DNA from: RGIG3009 sp045595845
Lineage (GTDB): Bacteria; Bacillota; Clostridia; Oscillospirales; Acutalibacteraceae
Length of the DNA: 38,155 nt
Direction: 5' to 3'
Assembly (NCBI GenBank): GCA_045595845.1
Contig: JAZOBF010000042.1
Location: 1 to 38,155, forward strand
The notes beneath the pieces are model-generated. The model ran no database searches and was not told the DNA's origin. It was given only the letters and a program-made list of their open reading frames with translations. This document shows positions 16,009 to 23,854 of this stretch, piece after piece. The position numbers and the translations under genes were made by a program. Each line of letters opens with the position of its first letter. The stretch's first letter is position 1.

Positions 16009-16860
16009 TCAGCCGCACTTACTCTTAATAAATTCTATAAAGCTCTTCACTTTTCCGTAGTACGCCTTTTCGGCATAATAGGCATAGAGCGTATACCGTT
16101 CCTTAAAATCGTATACATCCAGATCTGCTACGCCATTGTTGTGTTGTTGGGCGTCTTCGGATCGCCGACCGATACCAATCCCCATTTTACTTGCAATAAA
16201 CTTTTCGTAACACTCAATATCGTTGCACACCACCGATATTTGAGGATGAAATCCTACCCGATTGCAAGCCTTTACGAGAATTTTATTCATATTACCGCCG
16301 GTGTCCATTACGATAAACGGGTATCGGCACAGTTGGCTGAGCGATAGCGTTTGACCGCTCAGCAAATCGTCGGCAGAACACTTTAAGCACAGCTGCATCG
16401 TAAACAACTCGAGCCTCTCAAACTCGGAATAGCACTCGTTTTCTTCATCAATAATAATATCATAGTCACCAAAATCAATATTTTCTCGATCAAACGCGAT
16501 CCTAAAAACGGTATCCGGATAAATGGATTTGTATTCTGTTATGTAGTTCGTGATGTTACGGCGCATTCCCCGAACGACCAATTTGATTTCACGAGAATCC
16601 TCACGGTGGTCGTTTAGCTTTTCCGTTACCGCATCCAATTCATGAAATATGGCACACAAAGACTGCTGTAACAACTTCCCGTTGTCATTCAACCGAATTT
16701 GATTCACACTGCGGTCAAACAACCGACACCCCAATTCTTTTTCCAAGCGCTTAACGGAAGAAGAGACCGAACTGGTCGGCACCTGAAATTTATTCGCTGT
16801 TGTCGTAAAATTTTCCGTTTTAGCGCTTTCATAAAAATACCGTAATTGTAAAATTTCCAT
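16009..16860 (-). CDS. LysR-family transcriptional regulator
   Basis: This is a 283-residue regulator. Residues 1-60 form the winged helix-turn-helix, with LQLRYFYESAKTENFTTTAN, SSVSSSVKRLEKELGCRLFDR and a wing ending in LNDNGK, all close to the LysR consensus. The rest is a periplasmic-binding-protein-like effector domain (for example IKLVVRG and ASKMGIGIGRR). The start chosen is the ATG at 16860, 8 nt after GGGG; the GTG two codons upstream lies too close to that site. It is divergent from the interrupted ornithine-cyclodeaminase-like gene at 16976. LysR proteins usually control their divergent neighbour, so that gene is the likely target. The regulator itself is intact although the target is broken. 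Confidence 0.9.
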   Translation of the reverse strand: MEILQLRYFYESAKTENFTTTANKFQVPTSSVSSSVKRLEKELGCRLFDRSVNQIRLNDNGKLLQQSLCAIFHELDAVTEKLNDHREDSREIKLVVRGMRRNITNYITEYKSIYPDTVFRIAFDRENIDFGDYDIIIDEENECYSEFERLELFTMQLCLKCSADDLLSGQTLSLSQLCRYPFIVMDTGGNMNKILVKACNRVGFHPQISVVCNDIECYEKFIASKMGIGIGRRSEDAQQHNNGVADLDVYDFKERYTLYAYYAEKAYYGKVKSFIEFIKSKCG

Positions 16861-16881
16861 CCACACATCCCCTTTTTCTTG

Positions 16882-16932
16882 ATTCTACCACATATTTTAT
16901 TATATAGCAACCGCATTTTATTTAACTATATA
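16882..16932 (-). promoter_or_regulatory. lysR promoter and possible shared operator
   Basis: On the minus strand: -35 TTGCTA (16905-16910), 17-bp spacer, -10 TAGAAT (16882-16887). An inverted repeat, TATATAG-N18-CTATATA (16901-16907 and 16926-16932), overlaps the -35 box. LysR proteins bind inverted repeats in such divergent gaps, so it may be the autoregulatory operator. The spacing is longer than the usual T-N11-A core. I see no convincing promoter for the plus-strand gene. Confidence 0.55.
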
Positions 16933-16975
16933 CAATCCCGTAAAAATAGGATAGACTTTTTTGGGGTGATAAAAA

Positions 16976-17995
16976 ATGGAACATACTATTGTCTTTTTAA
17001 GCAACAAAGCCATGGAAAAAGCAGGCGTTCTGGATATGAGCGCCGCCATTCAAGATGTAAAAAACGCGTACATTCTTAACCGCAAACAAGATGTCATCAA
17101 TCCGGGAAAATGTGTTCTGCGTTGGGGGCAAACCGTAGAAGACGAAAATGTGTTAGGCCGTATCAACGCTATGCCGGGATATATCGGCGGCGATTACCAT
17201 ATGGCAGGTATTAAATGGATCGGCAGTGGACCCATGAACTACAAAAAAGGTCTGCCCAGAGCCAGCGTTACCGTCATTTTAAACGATCCCGATACCAAGC
17301 TTCCGGTCTGCGTTGCCGATGGTACGGCGATCAGCACCGTTCGCACCGGTGCTTCCGGAGGCGTTGCCATTGAGCTGCTGGCAAAACAAAAAGCTGAGGT
17401 TATGACGATTTGCGGTGCTGGTGCACAGGCACACACACAGCTTGAGGCTGCTGTCATCAGCCGTCCCAGTATTAAGAAAGTGTATGTATATGATATCGTT
17501 CACGCCAACGCAGAACGGTTTATTACGATCAACAAAGAAAAATATCCCCACATTACCTTTGTCAACACAGACAATGTAGAAGCCGCCGCAAGAGAAAGTG
17601 ATATTATTGACTGTGTAACGCTGGCAACCGAACCGTTCATCAAAGGTGCTTAGCTCAAAAAGGGTGCACTCGTGATGAATATGTCTGACTACGAGGTTGA
17701 AAACGACTGTGTTAAACTGGCGGATAAGGTTGTCGTGGATTTCTGGGAAAGTATCAAACATCGTATGATCAGCACCGTCGCGCTGATGTGGAAAGACGGT
17801 CTCTTTAAGGACGAAGAATTGCACGCAGAATTAGGCGAAATCCTTTCCGGCGAAAAAACGCCGAGAGAATCGGACGAGGAAATCATTTACTTCAACGCAG
17901 TCGGCGCCGGCATTTTGGATATTGCGGTTGCTACCCGATGCTATCAAAAGGCTTTAAGCGCGAACGAAGGTACCGCCATTCCGTTCTGGGAATAA
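16976..17995 (+). pseudogene. Ornithine cyclodeaminase/mu-crystallin family gene with one in-frame TAG
   Basis: One continuous frame of 340 codons is broken only by TAG at 17651-17653. The family belongs to NAD(P)-dependent enzymes acting on amino acids or imines (ornithine cyclodeaminase, alanine dehydrogenase, proteins named tyramine oxidase subunit B). Before the stop are VCVADGTAISTVRTGASGGVA (substrate loop) and TICGAGAQAHTQLEA (Rossmann GxGxxA). After it the same frame gives LKKGALVMNMSDYEVE and a normal C-terminus ending PFWE at a TAA. The family usually reads Trp-Leu-Lys-x-Gly here, so TAG looks like TGG changed by one base. The first 225 codons would make a protein without the last third of the fold. 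The ATG is preceded by GGGGTGAT. Explanations are a recent null allele, a sequencing error, or read-through. Confidence 0.8.
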
Positions 17996-18005
17996 CAAAC
18001 AACAC

Positions 18006-18036
18006 AAAAGGCTTGACCGATTCGGTCATTCCTTTA
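18006..18036 (+). terminator. Weak hairpin after the cyclodeaminase-like gene
   Basis: AAAGG (18007-18011) and GACCG (18015-18019) pair with CGGTC (18023-18027) and CCTTT (18031-18035), with an internal mismatch. It lies 11 nt after the TAA and has only a short T tract. It may be a weak terminator between the two plus-strand genes. Confidence 0.35.
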
Positions 18037-18125
18037 CCATGTTCTCATCCAATACAGTAAGTCCGTACGCCACCGTTGCATACGCAAAAAAGTAAGGATA
18101 ATCGAGTCAAAAAGGGGGATTTGAA

Positions 18126-18999
18126 ATGAAAAAAATTTGGGGATATTTTCAAATAACATCGGTCGCTGTTTTGTTAGCATTCGTATATTATATTTTTATT
18201 ATTACCAACAATTTTGCACCTGCCGGGTTAAACGGTATTGCCACCATGATTCAATACAAAAGCGGTTTTAGTATCAGTTATATGTCGTTGCTGATTAATA
18301 TCCCTCTTTCTGTGCTCGCTTACTTTTTGGTTCAAAAAGATTTCGCAATCAAGACGATACTCTTCTCCGTTGTATATTCTGTTTCATTTTTATTGTTGCA
18401 AAACTCCGATTTGACATTTATACAATACAACACGTTGGGGCACGACACCATATATCCGGTAATCATCAGCGGTGTGTTGGCGGGTGTTGTATATGGTGTT
18501 TGTTTTCGCAACAATGCCTCGACAGGTGGGACGGATATTATTTCTCGATACATAAATAAAGTACGACCGAATACCAATTTTTTCATAATCACCTTTACGC
18601 TCAATGCAATCGTTGCCGTTGCCTCTATCTTTGTCTATTCGCAAGATGTGTTGAATTATAAACCAATGGCACTCTGTATTATTTATTGTTTTATATCAAC
18701 CTTTGTCGGAAATTTGTTGTTAAAGACCACAAAGACGGCATATAAATTTACCATTATTACCACGCACAAGCAAGCCCTGATTGATGATATCACAAAAAAT
18801 TGCGCCACGGGTGCACAGAAATCGATGCGTGCGGAGCATATACCGGCACAAAAAATCGGTTTTGCTCTGCGTTATCAACAAGCATCAGTTGAATGATTTT
18901 CAAAAAATTTTGGCCAAATACAGTGATACATTTTCTTATTTTGAAGTGGTTAACGAAACATACGGGAACTTTAAGCATATAAACGCAAAAAAGACTTGA
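18126..18999 (+). pseudogene. YitT-family membrane protein gene with two -1 frameshifts in its C-terminal domain
   Basis: The first frame (18126-18896) encodes about five membrane segments of a YitT-type protein, with NNFAPAGLNGIATM, SISYMSLLINIPL and FRNNASTGGTDII. It leaves the family pattern after ITKN. Reading one base back at 18794-18800 gives KLRHGCTEIDACGAYTGTK, the start of the DUF2179 domain. A second step back at 18850-18856 gives SVLLCVINKHQLNDFQKIL, which runs to TGA at 18997-18999. The restored protein would be about 291 residues, normal for the family. Both shifts lie at CACAAAAAAT, where one more A would restore the frame. Without shifting, a 256-residue product lacks DUF2179. 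GGGGG lies before the ATG. The role of the family is not established; it is an integral membrane protein. Confidence 0.85.
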
Positions 19000-19021
19000 C
19001 CAAATCGGCCAAGTCTTTTTT
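18987..19021. terminator. Bidirectional terminator between yitT-like and spoVAC
   Basis: AAAAAAGACTTG (18987-18998) pairs with CAAGTCTTTTTT (19010-19021), with A or T runs at both ends, as expected between convergent genes. The TGA that ends the frame-restored yitT lies in the left arm, and the spoVAC stop (19023-19025) lies next to the right arm. Confidence 0.85.
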
Positions 19022-19022
19022 G

Positions 19023-19472
19023 TTAGAATAATGTGGTAATCCAATAAATCAAGCCATACACCACACTTGCCACCGTGCCGTACACAATGACAGGTCCCGC
19101 GATGGTGAACATTTTCGCGGCAAGCCCTAAAACAAGCCCCTCGGACTTGAATTCCATAGCAGGCGATGCCATGGAATTAGCAAACCCCGTTATCGGCACG
19201 ATGACGCCCGCGCCCGCATGCTTGGCGATATTATCATAGACGCACAACGCCGTGAGCAAAACACTTAAGAAAATAAGCGAAAGTGAACCGACCAACCGCG
19301 CACTTTTTTCATCCATGCCCGTTTTTAACACAAGGTCAATCACAACCTGTGCTACCGCACACAATGTACCGCCCGCCAAAAAGGCAAATACGCAATCTTT
19401 TACAATCGGTGACCCTTTCGCGCGTTTTTCCGCCATCGCCTGATAACTTTTTTGTGTCATTTTCATCGTCAT
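19023..19472 (-). CDS. spoVAC: Stage V sporulation protein AC (SpoVAC)
   Basis: This 150-residue integral membrane protein matches SpoVAC: SPIVKDCVFAFLAGGTLC near the N-terminus, ALCVYD, then HAGAGVIVPITGFANSMASP.MEFKSEG and GLAAKMFTIAGPVIVYG. In Bacillus the SpoVA complex imports dipicolinic acid into the forespore and releases it at germination, and SpoVAC forms a mechanosensitive channel. The ATG at 19472 follows GGGG by 6 nt; an upstream in-frame ATG at 19520 lies inside the neighbour's terminator and is rejected. It has a sigma-G-like promoter (19490-19518). The usual partners spoVAD and spoVAE are not adjacent, so this is either a lone copy or a second, split locus. Confidence 0.85.
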   Translation of the reverse strand: MTMKMTQKSYQAMAEKRAKGSPIVKDCVFAFLAGGTLCAVAQVVIDLVLKTGMDEKSARLVGSLSLIFLSVLLTALCVYDNIAKHAGAGVIVPITGFANSMASPAMEFKSEGLVLGLAAKMFTIAGPVIVYGTVASVVYGLIYWITTLF

Positions 19473-19489
19473 ATCACACCCCATGCGGT

Positions 19490-19518
19490 TAGTGTGACAT
19501 AAATATGTGAAAATATGC
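19490..19518 (-). promoter_or_regulatory. Candidate sigma-G promoter of spoVAC
   Basis: On the minus strand GCATA (19514-19518), a 17-bp spacer and CACACTA (19490-19496) fit the forespore sigma-G pattern GMATR-N17/18-CATNMTA with one mismatch. The implied start point is only about 11 nt before the ATG at 19472, which makes a short leader. spoVA genes are sigma-G targets in known spore formers. Confidence 0.45.
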
Positions 19519-19519
19519 A

Positions 19520-19551
19520 AAACGCGGTCTTTCTTTCGAAAGACCGCGTTT
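19520..19551 (-). terminator. Strong terminator after the DUF1015 gene
   Basis: A 14-bp perfect stem (AAACGCGGTCTTTC, 19520-19533, with 19538-19551) and TTTC loop is followed on the minus strand by TTTTGCATATTTT. It insulates spoVAC from the upstream gene. Confidence 0.85.
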
Positions 19552-19558
19552 ACCGGTT

Positions 19559-20779
19559 TTAGCGTATTTTACGCACTTCCATATAATAACGCTTTTCGTT
19601 GGCTTCACCCATGGAAAAGGTCTTGCGCGGGAAATGCCCGCCAACGCGAATCCCCTCAAAAAATCCGTTTTTCGGGATTCCTTCGAGTAAAATGCCGAGC
19701 GAATCAGGTGCCGCGCACAAGTCACGCACCGTCTGTTCGCCGTGAATGTAATCAATCACCGCATCGTGCGATTGCAGATACTCATCCAGATAATTCTGCA
19801 GTACGGCAATCGGGAGCATGCCGTTGGCATTGCCGAGTGCATACCCTTTATGACCGACAAACACGATCTCCTCACCATCCATGAGCGTCATGCCTTGCCG
19901 TTTCACATAATTGTTAAAGCCCTCGATCAAGTCGGCGGCATCCACATGGAACAATACACGGTGAATCGGCTCAAACAGAATGGCCTCATCATGTAGGTTT
20001 TCAAGTTCCACCAACGCATACCGTGCAGGATGTACTTCCGCTTCAGCGGGCGACAATGTCGCTTTGAGATTTTCCCAACACAATTTGGCGGTCGCGAGTG
20101 AATGATTCCCGTCCCCCACTGCATACAAGAACCCATCCGCCTGTTGATACAGCGCATCCATGGCGTTTGCTAAAGCAGCTTTGGACAGTTCATCCTCTAC
20201 CGCCCAACCACGCAAATGACCGCCGTCCTGCATGAGCTCGATGTCATAAAGCGGCGTTTCGGCTTGTTTCTTCCTAATCAACGGTTCAATCACCGTGCGA
20301 TTGGGATCGTCAATCAATACCAATACATGCGGTAATTCCAGCGGCGCATTCTGGCGGATTTTTACGCGCGGCGGTAAGCGATCCGCCACCGTTCCTTCCG
20401 TAGCGCGGGTAAGCAGTGTGCCCGTTGTAAAATCATAACATTCCAGATCCAGCGCCGCCATTAACCCCAAGCGTTTACCTGACGGCGTTTCACGTTCCAC
20501 CGCAATAAAGCCATCATGAACAGCACGGATGAGCGTGCCGTCATCCAGATAACGGCGCATGGTGGCATTGACTATGTCGGTGTTATCCCCTTGTTCCAAA
20601 AACGCCTCGGGTTGAATCAAGCGTAGCGTGGACGGGGTATCTCCTACAATTCTCTCCACCTCATGCCAATACGCGGGTTGTGAGGTGAACTGATCGCACG
20701 CGACCACCGCCCATTTTGCGCCATCTACTTGCGGGGCGGGCAGATAGATATCCGTAGGTGCAATTCCCGGAAATTTCAT
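19559..20779 (-). CDS. DUF1015-family protein
   Basis: This 406-residue protein matches the DUF1015 family over its length: the opening PGIAPTDIYLPAP then WAVVACDQFTSQP.YW.EVE, a middle VLVLIDDPNRTVIEPL and ADGFLYAVGDGNHSLATAKLCWE, and ENLHDEAILFEPIHRVLF. The family is widespread in Clostridia and cytoplasmic; its reaction is unknown. The conserved GDGNHSLATAK, with Asp, His and Lys, looks like an active or nucleotide-binding site, which is inference. The ATG follows AAAGGAG by 8 nt. It lies just behind the groEL terminator and ends in its own strong terminator, so it is probably a single-gene transcript. Confidence 0.8.
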   Translation of the reverse strand: MKFPGIAPTDIYLPAPQVDGAKWAVVACDQFTSQPAYWHEVERIVGDTPSTLRLIQPEAFLEQGDNTDIVNATMRRYLDDGTLIRAVHDGFIAVERETPSGKRLGLMAALDLECYDFTTGTLLTRATEGTVADRLPPRVKIRQNAPLELPHVLVLIDDPNRTVIEPLIRKKQAETPLYDIELMQDGGHLRGWAVEDELSKAALANAMDALYQQADGFLYAVGDGNHSLATAKLCWENLKATLSPAEAEVHPARYALVELENLHDEAILFEPIHRVLFHVDAADLIEGFNNYVKRQGMTLMDGEEIVFVGHKGYALGNANGMLPIAVLQNYLDEYLQSHDAVIDYIHGEQTVRDLCAAPDSLGILLEGIPKNGFFEGIRVGGHFPRKTFSMGEANEKRYYMEVRKIR

Positions 20780-20806
20780 AATAGGAACTCCTTTTCAATC
20801 TAAAAG

Positions 20807-20833
20807 CCGGCGTTGCCGTCACGGCAACGCCGG
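20807..20833 (-). terminator. Terminator of groES-groEL
   Basis: A G+C-rich perfect stem of about 12 bp (CCGGCGTTGCCG with its complement) and a small loop is followed on the minus strand by CTTTTAG. It lies 17 nt after the groEL stop codon. Confidence 0.8.
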
Positions 20834-20849
20834 TCTTTAAACATGCTTC

Positions 20850-22478
20850 TTAATACATTCCGTCCATGCCGGCAGGTGCGGCAGGTGCGGGCGGCAACGG
20901 TTCTTTCTTGTCTGCTACCAAAGACTCGGTAGTCAACACCATAGCCGCCACAGACGCGGCATTTTGTAATGCGGAACGCGTCACCTTCGTGGGATCCACG
21001 ATGCCCGCGGCGAACATATCGACATACTGCTCGGTTGCAAAATCGTAGCCGAAGTTCTTAGCGTTCTCCGTGCGGATCTTGTCAATGATAACGCTACCCT
21101 CAAGACCGGCATTAAGTGCAATTTGGCGTACCGGCTCCTCGATTGCTTTAAGCACAATCTTCACGCCGGTCTTCTCATCGCCGTCGGTGGTATCCAGCAT
21201 GGAAACCAGCACATCGGAGGCGTTGATAAGAGCGACACCGCCGCCGGCAACCAAGCCTTCTTCTACTGCCGCTTTGGTAGCTGCCAAAGCATCTTCGATG
21301 CGCAGTTTCTTCTCTTTCATTTCCACTTCGGTAGCGGCACCAACCTTGATAACGGCAACACCGCCTGCCAGTTTTGCTAAGCGCTCTTGCAACTTCTCGC
21401 GATCGAAGTCAGAGGTGGTCGTTTCAATCTGAGAACGAATCTGACCAACACGCGCTTTAATTTGATCGGCATCACCGGCACCGTCAACGATGATGGTGGT
21501 CTCTTTCTGGATTTTCACCTGACGGGCACGGCCGAGCATCGCAATACCGGTATCCTTGAGTTCCAAACCGAGTTCCTCGGAAATAACCTGACCACCCGTG
21601 AGAATGGCAATATCCTGAAGCATTTCCTTACGGCGATCACCAAAACCGGGGGTCTTAACGGCAACACAGGTAAAGGTGCCGCGCAATTTATTGACGATCA
21701 AGGTAGACAGCGCCTCACCCTCGACATCCTCAGCAACAATGACAAGCTTTTTACCCGATTGCAAAATCTGCTCGAGAAGCGGCAGAATATCTTGAATGTT
21801 GGAAATTTTCTTATCCGTGATTAACAGATACGCATCATCAATGACCGCTTCCATCTTATCGGTATCGGTCACCATGTAAGGCGTAATATAGCCGCGATCG
21901 AACTGCATGCCTTCCACGACTTCGGTATAAGTCTCGGCGGTCTTGGACTCCTCAACCGTGATGACACCGTCAGCCGAAACTTTCTCCATCGCTTCCGCAA
22001 TCAGCTTACCGATAACCGCATCACCCGCAGAAATGGTGGCGGCAGAAGCGATATCCTCGGTACCGTTCACTTTCTTGGAATTGGCTTTGACCTCAGCCAC
22101 AACCGCATCCACAGCTGTTTGAATGCCACGCTTAACGCCCATCGGATTCGCACCCGCAGCGACATTCTTCATGCCCTCGCGGATGAGTGCCTGCGCCAGC
22201 AAGGTAGCCGTGGTGGTACCGTCGCCCGCAACATCGTTGGTCTTGGTAGACACTTCTTTGACAAGCTGTGCGCCCATGTTTTCGAACGCGTTATCCAGTT
22301 CGATTTCTTTGGCAATCGTCACACCGTCATTGGTGATGAGCGGTGCACCGAATTTCTTATCCAACACCACATTGCGACCACGCGGACCGAGCGTGATTTT
22401 TACGGTGTTTGCCAACTGGTCAACACCGGCTTGTAACGCTTTGCGCGCTTCTTCACCATACAGAATTTCTTTAGCCAT
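20850..22478 (-). CDS. groEL: 60 kDa chaperonin GroEL
   Basis: This is a full-length GroEL of 542 residues, which assembles into the double-ring ATP-driven folding chamber capped by GroES. Family landmarks are all present: AKEILYGEEARKAL at the start, TLGPRGRNVVLDKKFG, the ATP-site motif GDGTTTATLLAQ, ITVEESKT, TPGFGDRRKEMLQDIA and EEGLVAGGGVAL. The C-terminus ends APAGMDGMY, the usual Gly/Met-rich tail. It starts 15 nt after groES in the same transcript under CIRCE control and ends in the terminator at 20807-20833. Nothing looks unusual. Confidence 0.98.
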   Translation of the reverse strand: MAKEILYGEEARKALQAGVDQLANTVKITLGPRGRNVVLDKKFGAPLITNDGVTIAKEIELDNAFENMGAQLVKEVSTKTNDVAGDGTTTATLLAQALIREGMKNVAAGANPMGVKRGIQTAVDAVVAEVKANSKKVNGTEDIASAATISAGDAVIGKLIAEAMEKVSADGVITVEESKTAETYTEVVEGMQFDRGYITPYMVTDTDKMEAVIDDAYLLITDKKISNIQDILPLLEQILQSGKKLVIVAEDVEGEALSTLIVNKLRGTFTCVAVKTPGFGDRRKEMLQDIAILTGGQVISEELGLELKDTGIAMLGRARQVKIQKETTIIVDGAGDADQIKARVGQIRSQIETTTSDFDREKLQERLAKLAGGVAVIKVGAATEVEMKEKKLRIEDALAATKAAVEEGLVAGGGVALINASDVLVSMLDTTDGDEKTGVKIVLKAIEEPVRQIALNAGLEGSVIIDKIRTENAKNFGYDFATEQYVDMFAAGIVDPTKVTRSALQNAASVAAMVLTTESLVADKKEPLPPAPAAPAGMDGMY

Positions 22479-22493
22479 GGTTCAAATCCTCCC

Positions 22494-22778
22494 TTATTCT
22501 ACAATAGCCAGAATGTCATTTTGACGGACAATGGTATACTCCACGCCGTCCATTTTGACTTCGGTACCGGAATACTTACTGGTAATGACCTTGTCGCCCA
22601 CCTTGACATACATGGTCACATCTTTACCCTCAACATTACCGCCGGGGCCTACCGCGACAACCTCTGCCACCTGCGGTTTCTCTTTCGCCGAACCGGCAAG
22701 AATAATACCGCTTTTGGTAGTCTCCTCCGCTTCGACCATTTTGATGACTACGCGATCAGCCAAAGGCTTCATCGTCAT
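22494..22778 (-). CDS. groES: 10 kDa co-chaperonin GroES
   Basis: This is a 94-residue GroES, the heptameric lid of GroEL. It begins MTMKPLADRVVIKMVEAEE and includes the mobile-loop region TTKSGIILAGSAKEKPQ, then VVAVGPGG and GDKVITSKYSGTEVKMDG, ending ILAIVE. The start is the ATG at 22778, 8 nt after AAGGAGG; an upstream in-frame ATG at 22811 would run into the CIRCE operator and is rejected. It is the first gene of groES-groEL. Confidence 0.97.
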   Translation of the reverse strand: MTMKPLADRVVIKMVEAEETTKSGIILAGSAKEKPQVAEVVAVGPGGNVEGKDVTMYVKVGDKVITSKYSGTEVKMDGVEYTIVRQNDILAIVE

Positions 22779-22814
22779 AACAAATTCCTCCTTACGAGTA
22801 TTAATTTTCACAAT

Positions 22815-22841
22815 TTAGCACTCCGCTTAAGCGAGTGCTAA
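22815..22841 (-). promoter_or_regulatory. CIRCE operator (HrcA binding site)
   Basis: A perfect TTAGCACTC-N9-GAGTGCTAA inverted repeat lies between the promoter and the groES ribosome site. This is the consensus binding site of the heat-shock repressor HrcA, so groES-groEL should be derepressed by heat. hrcA itself is not in the window. Confidence 0.98.
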
Positions 22842-22845
22842 ACCT

Positions 22846-22873
22846 ATTGTAACAAGTTTCAAGGAAAAATCAA
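22846..22873 (-). promoter_or_regulatory. groES-groEL promoter
   Basis: On the minus strand: -35 TTGATT (22868-22873), 16-bp spacer, -10 TACAAT (22846-22851), directly upstream of CIRCE. The -35 box overlaps the stop codon of the lipid kinase gene, so the two genes share bases at this junction. Confidence 0.75.
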
Positions 22874-23829
22874 GTAGAACTTTGGTAAATTTCGGAATTT
22901 TTAAAGTTTCTTAACAATTCCTGTGCGTTGTCGGCGGGATACACGAATTTCACCGCAGACGGACGCAGCTCAAAACTGGCAACCGTGGTCGTAAAGCACT
23001 CACCATCCGCAGTAACACAAGCAGGCGTGTCCGCCAGAATCTGCATTTTGGTACCACGAAACGACTCGCAAAACGGCAAATCCAAATGACGACCGTTTTT
23101 ATACAAATCCAGAACCGATAAAACTTTAAAATGGCTGATTTTGTTGATAAGAATGAAATCAAGCAACCCGTCATCAGGCTGTGACAAGGGGGAACCATGA
23201 TATCCACCCCCGTAATATTGACCGTTAGCCGCCAGTGCAAACATATAGTTACCACGGCGCTCAATGGTACCGTCCGGTGTTTCCATCACCACGCGCAATT
23301 GTTGTCCGAGCGGTCGCAAAAAGGTTTGTACCAACGCCAAATTATACGCCATCGGGCCACTGACCAACGGCAGATGCTTATACCGCACCATACGGTTGGC
23401 GACATCGGCATCGAGTCCCATGGAACATATATTGAGTGCCCACTTTTCGTTGCACAGCATCGCATCGATCGGACGCGCCGTTCCCATAATCAACGCCGAT
23501 AGATCTCGAAACAGTTCTTGTTCGGGAAACATGCGTAAAAAGTCGTTGCCCGAACCGCACGGTATACAGGCAAGCTCTGCATGAGGCGTTTCGGCAAGGC
23601 CACCCAGCACCTCTAACACCGTACCGTCACCGCCGCAAGCATAAAAACGAACAGGTTGTGCCGCCGCGATTTCTTCCTGCACGATCTCGGTAGCATGGCC
23701 GCCACGCTCGGTAACACAGATGCGGTACTCCATCGGATATTCCTTAAAAAAAGCATCAATGGCCGGTATCAGTTGCAAGGCTGCCTGTGATTTTCCCGCC
23801 GCGGGATTCAAAATAAAAACATGCCGCAT
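22870..23829 (-). CDS. Diacylglycerol/lipid kinase family protein
   Basis: This 319-residue protein is of the DagK/YegS type, which phosphorylates diacylglycerol or related lipids with ATP and feeds back into phospholipid synthesis. It starts RHVFILNPAAGKSQA, then has the glycine-rich catalytic motif CGGDGTVLEVLGGLA and IPCGSGNDFLRMF. The C-terminal beta-domain carries GGGYHGSPLSQPDDGLLDFI, with the conserved aspartates. The ATG at 23829 is chosen because it starts the family's first strand and follows GGGGAG by 9 nt; the frame stays open upstream only by running into the methyltransferase gene. It lies 25 nt after that gene. Confidence 0.88.
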   Translation of the reverse strand: MRHVFILNPAAGKSQAALQLIPAIDAFFKEYPMEYRICVTERGGHATEIVQEEIAAAQPVRFYACGGDGTVLEVLGGLAETPHAELACIPCGSGNDFLRMFPEQELFRDLSALIMGTARPIDAMLCNEKWALNICSMGLDADVANRMVRYKHLPLVSGPMAYNLALVQTFLRPLGQQLRVVMETPDGTIERRGNYMFALAANGQYYGGGYHGSPLSQPDDGLLDFILINKISHFKVLSVLDLYKNGRHLDLPFCESFRGTKMQILADTPACVTADGECFTTTVASFELRPSAVKFVYPADNAQELLRNFKNSEIYQSST

Positions 23830-23854
23830 GCAAAGGCTCTCCCCTCGTTTTACT

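Noticed and set aside
18781..18999. A separate small gene of 72 codons after yitT
   Set aside because: Its C-terminal part is the natural end of the yitT DUF2179 domain and its N-terminal part is out of frame with the family, so it is a fragment rather than a gene.
22779..22811. Upstream in-frame start for groES at 22811
   Set aside because: It would place the start inside the region between the CIRCE operator and the AAGGAGG ribosome site; the ATG at 22778 has ideal spacing and matches the family start.
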